The position numbers and the translations under genes were made by a program. Below the pieces are notes generated by a model, which did no database searches, had not been told where the DNA came from, and saw only the letters and a program-made list of their open reading frames with translations. A stretch of 64,000 nt of DNA from Athripsodes cinereus (Eukaryota; Arthropoda; Insecta; Trichoptera; Leptoceridae): positions 17,239,290 through 17,303,289 of the forward strand of contig OX388316.1 in assembly GCA_947579605.1 (NCBI GenBank), given 5' to 3'. Below are positions 50,680 through 63,229 of the stretch, piece by piece; the stretch's first letter is position 1; every line of letters starts with the position of its first letter.

Positions 50680-51005
50680 CTGGAGTCCCTAAAAAACAAT
50701 ACTTCTCCCACTCTTTTCCATAAATTTTCGAGGGTGCTGTAAAATCAGGTATTATAATCAATACATCACGTTTGAGACATTTTTTATTTATTTTTTAATA
50801 TCATATACTGCCTGAGCCTTTTACATATTAAACAAAAAAATATGACGGACTACAAAAAAAAAAACAAATTTACACATTTAGAAATTAAAGATCTTTAGTT
50901 CAGCGACGAGGTACATCTCCCATGCTGAATGTCTTAACTTGTATTGGCACTATGAAGATAATTTGCATGCAGTTAGTCCGCTGGCTACCCCACTTGTATG
51001 TGTAT
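50680..51005 (+). repeat. Element A copy with nested LINE tail
   Basis: The 5' part (CTGGAGTCCCT...TCGAGGGTGCTGTAAAATCAGG) and 3' part (CAGCGACGAGG...CCGCTGGCTACCCCACTTG) flank an inserted minus-strand LINE 3' tail at about 50776-50885 that begins TTTATTTATTTTTTAA. Confidence 0.7.
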
Positions 51006-51330
51006 GTTTAACTTATGATTGACGTATTAGCAGCACTGCGTATAATAAATCCTGTTTATCTTGAAAGTCTCTTATCTATTTCTAAGAATTTTTTAGTAAT
51101 TTCAATAAGTAATTTTACTTGTAGGTACCTACGTGCATTGATATGACATAATCTTGCTCACAGTTATATTTTAAATTAGGCATGTCTCATGCGGAAATAA
51201 ATTCTATCAATCAGATCAAACTCAATGACAAATCATCTAAAAATTAATACATTTCTAAACAATGAGTAGTTAACAACATATTAGCGTAAGAACTACATAA
51301 TTTTCACTATTACTATTCCATCAAGGCATC

Positions 51331-51752
51331 TACACTGAGAAAAATACTCACAACGAATCATTGGCAGGTACGTACTATCAGATTTGGACCAGAGATAGTG
51401 CAAACGATTCATTAGTACGAATCTATAATATTAACCTATCGCAAACAAGTCGTTGGTAAATTTACCAACAATTTGTTTGCGAAAAGTTAATATTATAGAT
51501 TCGTACTAATGAATCGTTTGTACTATCTCTGAGCCCGTAGACAATTTGTACTTGGCGATCGCCTACAAACGAATTTTCGTCAATAACTGCAACAATAACG
51601 CATAATTATACGGTACGTGTAGGTAGATTGTCGAAAAGTTCGCCAGTAGACGATCGCTAAGTACAAATTGTCTACGGGCTCTGGTCCTAATCTGATAGTA
51701 GGTACATACCAATGATTCGTTGTGAAATTTCGTTAGTATTTTTCTCAGTGTA
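51331..51752. mobile_element. TA-flanked MITE with outer stem and two internal fold-backs
   Basis: The element (51333-51750, TA on both sides) begins CACTGAGAAAAATACT and ends with the inverse. Outer arms are about 70 bp. Inside are two further inverted repeats: one centred near 51463 (AAATTTACC, with arms including CATTAGTACGAATCTATAATATTAA) and one with arms 51530-51569 and 51646-51680 (GTAGACAATTTGTACTT). A single strand could fold as a three-way junction. Confidence 0.85.
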
Positions 51753-51850
51753 TTTGAACAACTGAATTAAATAAATATAAAGGTCCTCTATGTACCAAGA
51801 GGCAATGAGTGGTATTAATGAATATAAAAGATGTTCACATAATATATTAT

Positions 51851-51930
51851 AAGATATTTTACGAATATCTACCATTTACATGACGCTCGAAAACTTACTA
51901 AAACTGTTCTTTGATGGAGATTCCACAGTA
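51851..51930 (-). repeat. Element A 5'-end fragment
   Basis: The minus strand matches the GTGGAATCTCC...AGTAAGTTTTCGAGCGTC part of element A. Confidence 0.55.
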
Positions 51931-51934
51931 CATT

Positions 51935-52555
51935 AAGAACAACTATAAATATATCTAAAATATTGTAGGTGACTTTATAAAACGTATAAATAGTATGTAC
52001 CTAATGAAATGCTTTCCCTAACCAAATTTCAAAGGTAGTTAATTGAAACAAAAACCAACCATTTTATTTGGTCGAAAATTTGTAAAAATATCAAAACATC
52101 AGCCATGTTCTGTTAATTTGCGAATTTTTATCTTTTCTCTAACGTTACTTATAATACGAGTATTTCATGATTTAAATTTAAATGTCGTTGAAGTTTAAGA
52201 TCATTATAAAACCCTGAAAACAACTTAATTACCTATAACAAAATAATAACATGTTATATTTTTTTACGATTTTTCAAGATAGATACATTATGAACTTTTA
52301 ATCATAATTCAATATACGAAGTCTTGGATAAAATGTATACACAATTTGCATATTTGGTGAAATTTTATTTTGAAACTTTAACCGCAAGTATGGATGTCTT
52401 TCTACTTTTGGTTTTACCCATCAAAAACGCGACTAGAAATATCAATACAAGAAATCTGTTTCTCAGAAACAATGAAATATTATTCAGTTTATTTATATTC
52501 AATGCTAATAATACGATATTTTAATATTCGACGTAAAGGATGACCACAAAGTGTA
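51935..52555. other. AT-rich intergenic sequence
   Basis: No supported feature seen. Confidence 0.5.
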
Positions 52556-52556
52556 G

Positions 52557-52860
52557 AAATTCACATGTTCCTTTAAACACGACTTCACATCCGTAGAAAC
52601 GATTGCATAATTGATTGATGTACCTACTGTACGTATGAACGAAAATATTTTTCACTAAATTCACATGTTCCTTTAAGCACGACTTCACATCCGTAGAAAC
52701 GATTGCATAATTGATTGATGTACCTACTGTACGTATGAACGAAAATATTTTTCACTAAATTCACATGTTCCTTTAAACACGACTTCACATCCGTAGAAAC
52801 GATTGCATAATTGATTGATGTACCTACTGTACGTATGAACGAAAATATTTTTCACTAAAT
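52557..52860. repeat. Tandem repeat, three near-identical 100-bp units
   Basis: TCACATGTTCCTTTAA begins units at 52561, 52661 and 52761, so the period is exactly 100. The only difference I see is an A/G change in the second unit (CTTTAAGCACG). No open frame or splice signal links the units to a gene. Confidence 0.95.
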
Positions 52861-52869
52861 TTGACCCAC

Positions 52870-55800
52870 AAAAAAATCTCTTGGTTTATTATAAGTTGTT
52901 CGACGTGCAATAACCAATCACTTTAGTAGGGAAATGACACTGATGCTTCACAATTTCCATAAAAAGTTACACCGATTCATTTACTTCACAGTAACATAAA
53001 ATTAATTATAAAATAAAAATATCATTAAACACTGTTTAATTTCCACTATGACATGAAACAGTGGAAATTAAAAATGGATTTTCACAGTATGAACACAAAC
53101 TCTTGATTTATTAAAATAAAATTGCTACTGATACCATCGTGATGAAATTTTGAGAAATAAATAAATAAACAAATGAATATAGTACCTATATTGTTTAATC
53201 AAGCTAGCAAGAACGGGTAGTAAATCTGTAGGCATATTTAAATATTTGGTTTGGAGTGATTAGAAATTCTCAAATATTTTAGGAAAACCACCCGATTACG
53301 AGTGAATCGTGATAAACATTATGTTGCTATTTTTCTTTAACCCATAAGGTTCTATGAGAAATGATATTATGAACCCTTCGGAAGCAAAGAATTAATGAAT
53401 TATCTTTGCCCACTCCTCAAGGACGCAATGTGACGATATGTAGGTACATAAATGACCAATCGAGCGTTGAAATTTCCCCATACATTTGGATTATCATCAA
53501 AATATAGCGCAATACCTAATCATTTATCCATACCAAGAATCGTACATCGTATTCGAAGTAATCTATTAAATTTGTTTAACCGTATTACGATGATTTGTTC
53601 GTAGGGAATATAGGTAAGTGGTTAGTAATGGGAATCGATTAATTATGTGTTATTAGAAGTGCGGCCCTTATTCTGAGAACCGTTACAGTGTATGATAATG
53701 ATATAGGGAAAATGTTGAAACCGTGTTACGTGACTGATAACAACTATGTATTATTATCTAGATATCGGACTGATTAAATAAAAAATAATGACGTATTTAC
53801 TTGTACATGTTACGTAATTCTTTTGGTAAATAAGCTCCTTGAATTTACCACAGTGTTCGAATATTTTTATTTCTCGATTATTTCATATAAAAAATAACTT
53901 TCGAAAGTGGTAGGAGCCTAACTGCTGATTGATTACAAGATACCTAAACAGGTCAAAAAATGCATAGGTACCTCAAAATGACTTGTTTTGCATGTCAAAA
54001 TTACTTATGTATAAAGCATATCGTGGATATTTTTATTGTTCTTTAAATAAAATATTTTATTATTTCAAGTAAAATATTTAACAGTGACAAAATATGTTTT
54101 AAAATGTGTATAATTATTAGAAACATTACAAAATGCGCCAAAATACCTATTCTTGTATAAGAGAAAGTAACACAATTGCACAAATCATTCAGATTGAAAA
54201 AGACTTGTTCGCGCCCTGTACTCTCAAGAGGAGAATTTAAGAACAAGAGCATATACGAGGATTCTTTACATAAATACTGATAGATAGGTAAATTCCGTCT
54301 TAATGTTTTAATAATCGTTCTGCACATCGTATTACAGAATAGTCGTGATTTGTGGTTATTAATAACAGCAAAATATCCTTGTAGTAAAAGTCATAGGTAT
54401 ATTGACAATGAGTTCATATATTGAAATCAATATTAGAACTTATTGTGACTAACTGCAGCGGTGTCAATGAGACGAGATCCTCATGAAATCATCAACTAGA
54501 GGACATTGGAAATATTGACTGAGTATTTTAGATAGGTAGGTAGGTATACAAATAATATTATTGAAGTCATCAATTGACATTAAAAATAGCAGGATGTTTA
54601 ATGGAAAATAGGCACCTAACAGAGAATAAGAATTTTTCCTCCACACTGCTAGTACCTACCTAAGAAAACGCGAACTAGGTAATGTTTTAATTCAATATTA
54701 TTAAGGATAATACTCAATCAAAATATCATAGTATTATAATCAAGACAAACTTATATGTATTGAAAAGAGTAGATAATAATTGAGACCGAATGTTATTCAA
54801 TTCCTCAAAATATACTTCAGGAAATAACTGACAGGAAATAAAATCTCTACCATCAACTTTCGACAACATGTTATTTATTTCTCTAACGTTCTCCCTTCAT
54901 AGCGCTCTTACATTATTACCGTAGATGTGTTGTGAAGTAAAGCCTTTCAGGGGTCTGCGTCGGAATCATTGAAGAAAGACCATCCTCCCTGCTGTATCAC
55001 AGAGACATTGATCATGGCATTACTAGCAATAAAATTAAAGAATAGAGTGAAATTCAAAGTGGTACAGTTTAAGCATTTGTCGATAAATAACATAATGTAC
55101 AAAAAATAATATAACAGTTTAAAAGTCATTTAAGTAAATAAAAACCGTTCAGAATGTGATTGTTGCTAGAACAATTATTGCTCTTCTTCATCTCTAATAC
55201 AATGCTATAATTATGTCATGATGCGACATTTATTTTAAAGAAATACATATTATTATTCATGAAAATAATACAATATTATTGTAACTAAAACAAGTTACGC
55301 GATCAGTTTGCTTTATAAAAATAAAAAGATACAAACAAAATAATAATGAAAACAAAACAATACAATAACAAGAGAAGTGTGCTTCAGCAATAAAACAATT
55401 TGTCATCATAATTCCTTCAAATAAGCATTCAATTCAAGTGAAAAATACTTTCAAAAACAATACACAAAGATACAATAAATAAAATTAAAAGCTATAAGTA
55501 TATTATTTATTGTCTTAAGGTAGAATTTTCAACACAAATGTGTTACAATTTACAAAAATTAGACAAAAAATATCTTTTCAAATTAAAACAATGCAATAGA
55601 AGAAAAAAATAATAATAAAGAAGCTGAGTGGCCCGGCAAACGTTTCATCTCACTGCACAATTCATTTGACAGAGTAAGGAAAAAAATATTTATTTTGAAC
55701 GCCATCTTGCACCGGTAGTTGTTTTATACAGTTGCAAAATAATAATATAATAGAGAGATCTGAAGTGCTGTAAAACTTGCTACTAATAAAACGATAAAAT

Positions 55801-57400
55801 ATTAACGTAAATAATAATATTGTCAAGAAGCCTCTCTTTTAATTACTTTGACAAAGCAACTCATAGGTGGCAAAATGTTTTACAGCCACTTGTCCAAGGT
55901 GTCAACATTATAAAGTTAATATTTTTATAGGTAGGTACAGATTATTCTGTCCCACATAAGTATGCTATAAATAATAATAGCACCCAGAATACGATATTAA
56001 AGGCGTTGTCTGAAATAGTCATATTTTTATAAAAGTAAACAATTATATAGTTTATAGTTCAGGACACCCAGATATTATTATGTTTATTGTATGTAGATTT
56101 TTAGTGCCCTATGTATAAAAAAAATAATCAATAACCAATTGTATTTGTGTCAATACATTTATGCATTCATTATTACAAGTTATGCAATCTCCTGATAATG
56201 ACCTGATAAGTCGAAAGACGTCACTCTCGGATTCAATAATCTATAGTAGAAAGAAACATTTGTTTCAATTACATAATTATGGAATTCTACTACGTGTGCA
56301 CCGACACAATTAATAATATTTAGTAAGTATTTTGTCATTCGTATTTTGATAAAATACTATGCTATACCTTGAGAAAAATGAAACCGTGAATGAAATTTAA
56401 AAAAAAATATGGAGACGTCTTTCGTCTTAAAGGACATTGTCAATCTCCGTGTTTAATTGAGAAAAATATTATGATAATGTAAAGTAACGTTTATTTAATG
56501 CAAGAATTGGAGCAACTGGCGCTCAATCCTTTCTGCTTTCTCAGAAAGGGAGGCGGCACGATGATGATGACATTTATTTTCTGCATATTTGCGTAGAATA
56601 CTTTAATCTAAATCTATCAATAAAATAAAACATTTGACCATTTGACGAACCTACCTTAGCAGTGCGAATGTTGATACTTAGATACTTGCCGTGAAATACC
56701 TCTCTACCAAGGTGTGATAAACAGGTAGGTACTCCAATATCAGTAAAATCTCAACAAGGCATATAAAAACAATAAACACGCAATAAATGCAGCACCTTAA
56801 GGAGCAGAAAATTTTAAAATTAAATAAGCATAATGATAATAATAAAAGAACAACAATAGTGCGTAGGTGTTCGTTCAAACAATGCAATTCTAGTAGAGAA
56901 AAAATATTGTCGTCTATACAAAATCATACAATTCCTACTGTGCGAACAATAGCACACCTTAGGAATGCAGTGAAAAGGAGGCTGTAAAATATTATTGGAG
57001 GCTTTCCGAAACAACTTCAAGTTAATAATAATGAAAACAATATTTTTTTGTTTTTACTTACGTACCTATTTATCTATTTATTTCTACAATATTTTATTAC
57101 ACCCTCGATCGGTCTACATCTGAAGAATTGAATATAATATAGAAGTTTTTTGTATTGTTTTATTCCTCACATAACGGATCTTTGCATTTAGAACAATAAA
57201 ATTGTGTCAAGGCTTCATACTACTTTCACTAACATTATACTGTAATATGTTTTTATGATGATGATTTTGAATCCCAACACCTCATCTCGTAATTTATTGA
57301 TACATTATTATACGGCATGAGAGCTTATTGTGAAACAATAAAGTTGTCAAACAATTTTTAAAATAACACCAAAATACTCAATACAATCATAATATATAAA
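52870..57400. other. AT-rich intergenic sequence
   Basis: It contains a small fragment related to the 9303-9531 fold-back arm (56200-56220) and a possible LINE C-terminal remnant with GATGATGATG tail (56505-56572). No convincing gene. Confidence 0.45.
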
Positions 57401-57414
57401 AACATTGTAGAAAA

Positions 57415-58120
57415 TTATGCGAGATTAAAGTTGGTGACGAATGTTTGGAGCAAGTAAGTGAGTATGTATATTTGGGAAGTATGTTTACGAGGGATGGAAG
57501 ATGCGATGGGGACATTGAAAGAAGGAAAGTGGCCGGTGCTAGAGTAAACGGTGCACTTCGACCCATTGTCAGCAATGACAATGTGTCGAACATGGCTAAA
57601 ATGCTGGTGCACAATACCATTCTGGTACCTTCACTTACGTATGCAAGCGAGACATGGACGTGGTTGAAGAAGGACGAAAGTGGAATAAATGCAGTAGAGA
57701 TGCGATCGTTGAGAAGAATGGTTGGTAAAACGCTGCGTGATAGAGTGAAGAATGAGGATATTAGAAGAATGAGCGGATGCAAGAAGAGTGTTGTGGACAG
57801 AATGCGCGTGAATAAACTACGGTGGTTTGGGCATGTTGAACGAATGAACGAGGTAAGAATGACAAAGAGGATATACTTATCTGAAAGAAAGGGTGTGAGG
57901 AAACGCGGGCGTCCGAGAACCACGTGGCTTGATCACGTGGATCAAATTCTCAAGGACGGCCGCGTGTTGAGTAAGAGGAACCGACGTGCGTGTATGAGGA
58001 ACTGTATGAATGTGGAGGAAGCGAAGGAAGTGTGTAAAGATAGATCTGTTTGGCGTTCCGTTCTCTCTGCCTACCCCACTTGGGACATGGCGTGAGGGTA
58101 TAGTATAGTATAGTATAGTT
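57415..58120 (+). pseudogene. RTE-type LINE C-terminal fragment with TATAG tail
   Basis: An open plus-strand frame to 58095 (about 226 codons) encodes VSEYVYLGSMFTRDGR, LVHNTILVPSLTYASETW, MRSLRRMVGKTLRDRVKN, LRWFGHVERMNEVR, KRGRPRTTWLDHV and DRSVWRSVLSAYPTWD. These are post-catalytic RTE-like signatures. The stop is followed by GGGTATAGTATAGTATAG, the 3' tail. The catalytic core is absent (5'-truncated), but the frame is uninterrupted, implying recent insertion. Its last bases (CTACCCCACTTGGGACATGG) resemble the 3' end of element A. Confidence 0.88.
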
Positions 58121-58134
58121 GTAGAAAATTCAAA

Positions 58135-60475
58135 CACACAATAGACAGCAAATCACATTTGCGTAGAATTTTTCATTCAAAACCAATTCCTTCTAATCGG
58201 TAATTTTATTCAAAAATAAAATAATACAAATGATAATCAATTTTTGATTACGAAGAAATCACAATTTTAATATACCCATTAACTAATATATTAATTTTTT
58301 GGTACTTCGTTTTATCATAGGTAATTGAATTAAATACTTCTGTATTTAATTTGCTCAAGTCAAACGTTTGATGGTTTAACTTTCTCGCTCTTTTTTAAAA
58401 ATAAAATGGATCAGGATTCAAAATAAGCCCGAGATTACTGATGAGAGGCGATGACATTCATATCGACTATTAAAATTACTAAATGTATATTTGGGTGGTA
58501 CCTACATACATATTTACATTTATGAAAAAACTATATTCAGCTACTTAAAAAAAAATACAGTAGAAGTATTTGTGCAAATTCATTAAATACATCATATATT
58601 ATAATATTGTATCAAAATTTCATGATTATTTATGCCAAAAGAATAAATCATATAAGTATAATATTATAAACACTTTTTTTATATATAAAACATGATAATG
58701 TTCAAAGGAAACTGTAAGATACTCAGAAATCTGAAGTAAATTCTTTACATAAAAATATAGATCCATATTATAATTATCACTTACATGCTCATGCTGTAAA
58801 TCTTACATACGTAACGGTAGTGTAATATTATACATAACATATAAATAAGATAACATCACCGTCGGCAAATGATTGTGGTAGCAACCACTCACCCAAGTTG
58901 TAAAACAATCATATTCGCACTTCTTTCACAAAACACGTAATCCTAGAGATTATATTTGTTAATAAATATTTCTAGCACAGCTGTCACATCATTTCTATGG
59001 ATGATCGGAACGAAACAAGGAGCCGTGTTAGGAATTAGGATGCGAGAAAGAAAAATACATAATAGACAATATTATATTATTATTTTTATGGAAGAGAAAA
59101 AGAGATTTGCAAAAAGGCTGATACGATAATAAATAACAATATTGCCACACAGATTGAAGAAAACTCTTCAACAAAAATGCATAATATTATTTGTATGACG
59201 TTATTTTAAATCCTACCTTGAGCATATCCCAAGGGTCTAAATATTTTGTAAAGAAAGGATGTTGAGTGAATATTATTATTACTATACCGTTATAGAAAAG
59301 TGTCAAGTGCATTTTATCAAGTCCGTTTTGTTATTTTGCTCTTTTCTCACCGAGATTATGCATCGTATGTAACATGCTACAGTGGTTCTTATTCTTACAT
59401 TATTCCGCATACTCGAGTTCTTTATTCTAGGATTACTTTTGATACTATAATACATAATAAAGATTTTCGAGTTGGTCATTGAGTGGTGGCACCCTGTTGT
59501 AAATTATGTATTTATACACTTGTAGGTAATAATACGATTTTGTATGGTTACTAAATATGGACACTTGTACGTGTCAAAACAGGAAAAGTTTATATCCATT
59601 ATTCCAAAGTAGGTATGTAACGACTCAATCCACACATAAATATTTGAGTCCGTTCGTATGTATGTATGTATGTATGTATGTATGTATGTATGTACGTATG
59701 TCCTTAATGGACTCGGAAATTAGGAAAGACCGAAGTAAAATAATACACTCTATACAAGGTCTCATCTTCTGGGCAGGTTTAAGGCTAAAAACATTTTAAA
59801 TATCTTACGTATTGATAAAGATATTTTAATTTTAATGCGACCATGTCACAAAATTAGCAACAAAATGTATGTAAAATTAATGCAAGATTTAGTAAATAGC
59901 AATATTCACAGTCAAACATTTTTCATTGTATTGAATTAATATCAAAATGGATGTAACAATAAATACAACAATTCTGAAACTAAATATTTAGGGTTTATTT
60001 TCGTAATAAAATATCGTGTTTGCTAATGAGAAAAGCTCTTGAATTACGTGAATAAAAATTGCATATTTTTGACATATTGGGCTATTTTCATAATGGAAGA
60101 CATTATGAAACCATAGAAAACTATACTGTAGAATAATAATAGTTTTACCTATAAAATCCATAAACAATGTTAAATGATTTTCAATGAGTGGGAACCTATT
60201 TATTTTCACCTAATATTTTTTACATAAATTATGAAATATTTGATAGTAAAATATTCTGAAATATTGAAGGATGCAGATAATCCATTTTTAAGGTTTTTTG
60301 GGAATAAAGAGTAAATACTTATATGACAATTTATTCTTGACTTTTTTTAATTTCATAGCAAATACCCATTTATGCACTGCAAACCAAAAATACAAATTCG
60401 AATGTGGACAATTATAATATTTTATGATGACTACAATTTTTTCACGAAAAGGGATGTTTACCCTTTTTTTCTTAT
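58135..60475. other. AT-rich intergenic sequence with one microsatellite
   Basis: It contains the GTAT microsatellite at 59657-59700. No supported coding or RNA feature. Confidence 0.5.
59657..59700. repeat. (GTAT)n microsatellite
   Basis: About ten GTAT repeats, with one GTAC interruption. Confidence 0.95.
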
Positions 60476-60479
60476 AGAA

Positions 60480-61422
60480 ATTTGGGATGACAATCTTCGA
60501 GTTTTTACATTAAGATGAGGTTTTTAGTAGTTTTTGCACGTAGGTACCCGCCTATTTTTCTAAATAAAATATGAGCTTTCGAGGTGTCGAGCTCACATAT
60601 TTTTCATTTGGAAGAGGTTTTTAGCACTTTTTCCATGTAGGTACCTACCAATATGTGGAATTTCTTAACTTCAAGCTTTTTCATCGGGACGAGGTTGTTA
60701 GTACTTTTTTTTCCATGTAGGTGCCTACTTATTATTTTTTTACATAAATGTGAACATCTGAGGTGTCAAACTTCAAGATTTTTCAATGGGAAGAGGTTTT
60801 TAGCACTTTTTTCGATGTTGGCACCTACCTATTTTTTTTAACTAAATATGGGCATGTGAGGTATCAAACTTCATGATTTTTCATTGGGAAGAGTTTTTCA
60901 GCACTTTTTTCGATGTAGGTACCTACCTATTTTTTTTATCTAAGTATGGGCATGTGAGGTATCAAACTTCATGATTTTTCATTGGGAAGAGTTTTTCAGC
61001 ACTTTTTTCGATGTAGGTACCTACCTATTTTTTTTACCTAAGTATGGGCATGTGAGGTATCAAACTTCATGATTTTTCATTGGGAAGAGTTTTTCAGCAC
61101 TTTTTTCGATGTAGGTACCTACCTATTTTTTTTACCTAAGTATGAGCATGTGAGGTATCAAACTTCATGATTTTTCATTGGGAAGAGTTTTTCAGCACTT
61201 TTTTCGATGTAGGTACCTACCTATTTTTTTTACCTAAATATGGGCATGTGAGGTATCAAACTTCAAGATTTTTCATTTAGAGATTTGCAATGCTTTTTAT
61301 GATGTAGGTACCTACCTATTTATTGTTACTAAGCTATGGGCATGTAGGGAGTCAAAAATTAAGTTTTCTCATTGGGAAGAGCTTTTTACTTCTTTTATCC
61401 ACGTAAGTGCTTACTCCGTTTT
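60480..61422. repeat. 98-bp minisatellite array, about 9-10 units
   Basis: The landmark (G/A)GCATGTGAGG starts at 60851, 60949, 61047, 61145 and 61243, a period of exactly 98. These central units are nearly identical, while units at both edges are diverged. Each has GTAGGTACCTACCTATTTTTTTT and CATTGGGAAGAG. There is no coding frame. A partial dispersed copy lies at 8405-8530. Confidence 0.95.
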
Positions 61423-61424
61423 TT

Positions 61425-62435
61425 TTTTCAATAAGATTTTGTTGTTTTAACCCATGTATTTGCAAGGTTTTCTATTTAATTAAACCCGAGCGATGCCGGG
61501 TTACATACGCTTGTCATCAATATAGATGATTTGAATGTAGGTACTCCTTTTCTTACAACGTATTAATTTTGTAATAGCATTTTAAGAAAGTGCTAAAAAA
61601 ATATATTTTTCCAAAAACGATAGGCAAGCGTATGTACGTACATAGATAATTGTTACGATTTTCTCAAAAATGATAAACTTCAACAATCAAAATATTTAAT
61701 TATAATTCGCAAGCATTTCTAATGAGTCTTCCGTAAAACTTTACTTCCTTTAAAACAATTCATAATATTTAAAACCGATAACATAGAAGTTTACTCTGAA
61801 TTTCAGCCTAGATTCGTTGAATTCAGCATCGCTACCTGCAACAGCCGCCCATAACAAGCTTTTAACGTGTTGAATTTAAGAGTAGTTTCTTTGACATCCA
61901 CACACAGGTGTTAGAACTAACAGTTATCCTTATCATTTATAACACTTTCCGGAAGGGCTTCGTATGTTAACATCAATACATCAATAGGTTCCGTACACGT
62001 TACGTACAAAGCTGAGGCGGCATGCATTATTAATTACTAAATTACATTGTTTTCTTGTGTTTTAAGCTTAATTCATTTGTGTTTTATCTTAATAAGCACT
62101 GGCGTCAGACAACTTAAGGATTAGACAGAAAAAGTCTGCAAACATCCAGATTATTGATTATTAAAGAATTAATCCAAAGTGCTACTGCTGCGTGCCAAGT
62201 AAATTATTAAAATTTTATTATTTGTCTGAGAATATCTAAAATATTGTGAAAATTTAACAACCGTTATTTTATATTATGAAGTTTTTTAATATGAAAAGAA
62301 AATAATCCATAAAAGCACAGGTGTCATTTATGCTTTACAATATCAGGATCGCTCACGTATGGCGATAAACTTTCTCATCACTGTGGAAAATAACATTATA
62401 TTCTCTTCCATTTACTTTAATTCTACTCAATTGTA
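61425..62435. other. AT-rich intergenic sequence
   Basis: No supported feature seen. Confidence 0.5.
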
Positions 62436-62439
62436 TAAC

Positions 62440-62655
62440 GGAAAGAAGGGGTGTGAGGAAGCACGGGCGTCGGAGAACCTCGTGGCTTGATCACATGAAT
62501 CAAATTCTCATGGACGGCCGTTTATTAAGGAAGAGAAGTCGACGAGAAATTGTATGAATCTAGAAGAAGTAAAAGAAGTAGGTATGTAAGGATAGATCTA
62601 CATGGTGTTCCGTTCTTTCTTACTATGTCATTTGGGATACGGCGTGAAGGTATAC
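62440..62655 (+). pseudogene. Degraded second copy of the RTE-type LINE 3' region
   Basis: AAGAAGGGGTGTGAGGAAGC, CGTGGCTTGATCACATGAATC and ATTTGGGATACGGCGTGAAGG align with 57885-58100. It contains stops and a deletion around 62540 and has no tail repeat, so it is older than the 57415 copy. Confidence 0.8.
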
Positions 62656-62659
62656 CTAC

Positions 62660-62944
62660 ATAGATAAAGTTTCATACAAAAATGCACTGTTATCGATCGA
62701 TATTTTTACCAGAAGAATTAGTCAATTGTACAATCAGCTTGTCTGTGAAATATTTTATTAATTAGTAAATCACTTAATTTCCTATACAAAACTATTGATT
62801 AGAAAAGTAATTAAGGAGCAAAAGGATATTAGCAGACGTCTCTACCAGCATTTAATTACATTTTGATTTACAATACAATATACTGTTTTTATTTATTTTT
62901 CTTGTCAACATAAACAGAATCATAATAAACATCGCGCTAATGTT
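62660..62944. other. AT-rich intergenic sequence
   Basis: No supported feature seen. Confidence 0.5.
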
Positions 62945-63035
62945 GGAAACGAGGAACAGATCGGCAGCAGGATTCGAATTCCAGACTTCTTGGTCGAAAG
63001 GTTGGGGAATAACTTTACGATCATGCTACGCTTCA
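62945..63035 (-). repeat. tRNA-like SINE remnant
   Basis: The minus strand has TAGCATGATCG (A-box-like) and GGAATTCGAATCC (B-box-like). It lies head to head with SINE copy 2. Confidence 0.4.
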
Positions 63036-63103
63036 GGGGAATAACTTTACGATTATACAAGATTACGATACGACAAGACATTCGTTGCGATGAACAGACA
63101 ATA

Positions 63104-63225
63104 TGAGTTCGTCGGTAGCCTGGAGGTGGAGTCTCGGCCTTCAGAACAAGGGGTCCGTGGTTCGATCCCAGGTGCCGGCAAACTCCCCTTTCACGGCACA
63201 AGTTTTTAGCTTAGTGCGAACGGCT
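63104..63225 (+). repeat. tRNA-derived SINE, copy 2
   Basis: The head 63111-63179 can form a 7-bp acceptor-like stem (GTCGGTA with TGCCGGC) and has an exact B box, GGTTCGATCCC. The T stem has a mismatch and the anticodon loop is not standard, so it is a SINE head rather than a tRNA gene. The body (CTCCCCTTTCACGGCACAAG) matches copy 1 at 5591. Confidence 0.85.
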
Positions 63226-63229
63226 TAGG

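Noticed and set aside
57387..57923. 178-codon minus-strand frame
   Set aside because: Antisense shadow of the RTE-type LINE frame at 57415-58095.
60480..61422. CRISPR array
   Set aside because: Contiguous 98-bp units without spacers in a eukaryotic context; it is a minisatellite. The 100-bp repeats at 52557 were rejected for the same reason.
63111..63179. tRNA gene
   Set aside because: The acceptor-like stem and B box are present, but the T stem mismatch, poor anticodon arm and identity to the 5591 copy mark a SINE head.
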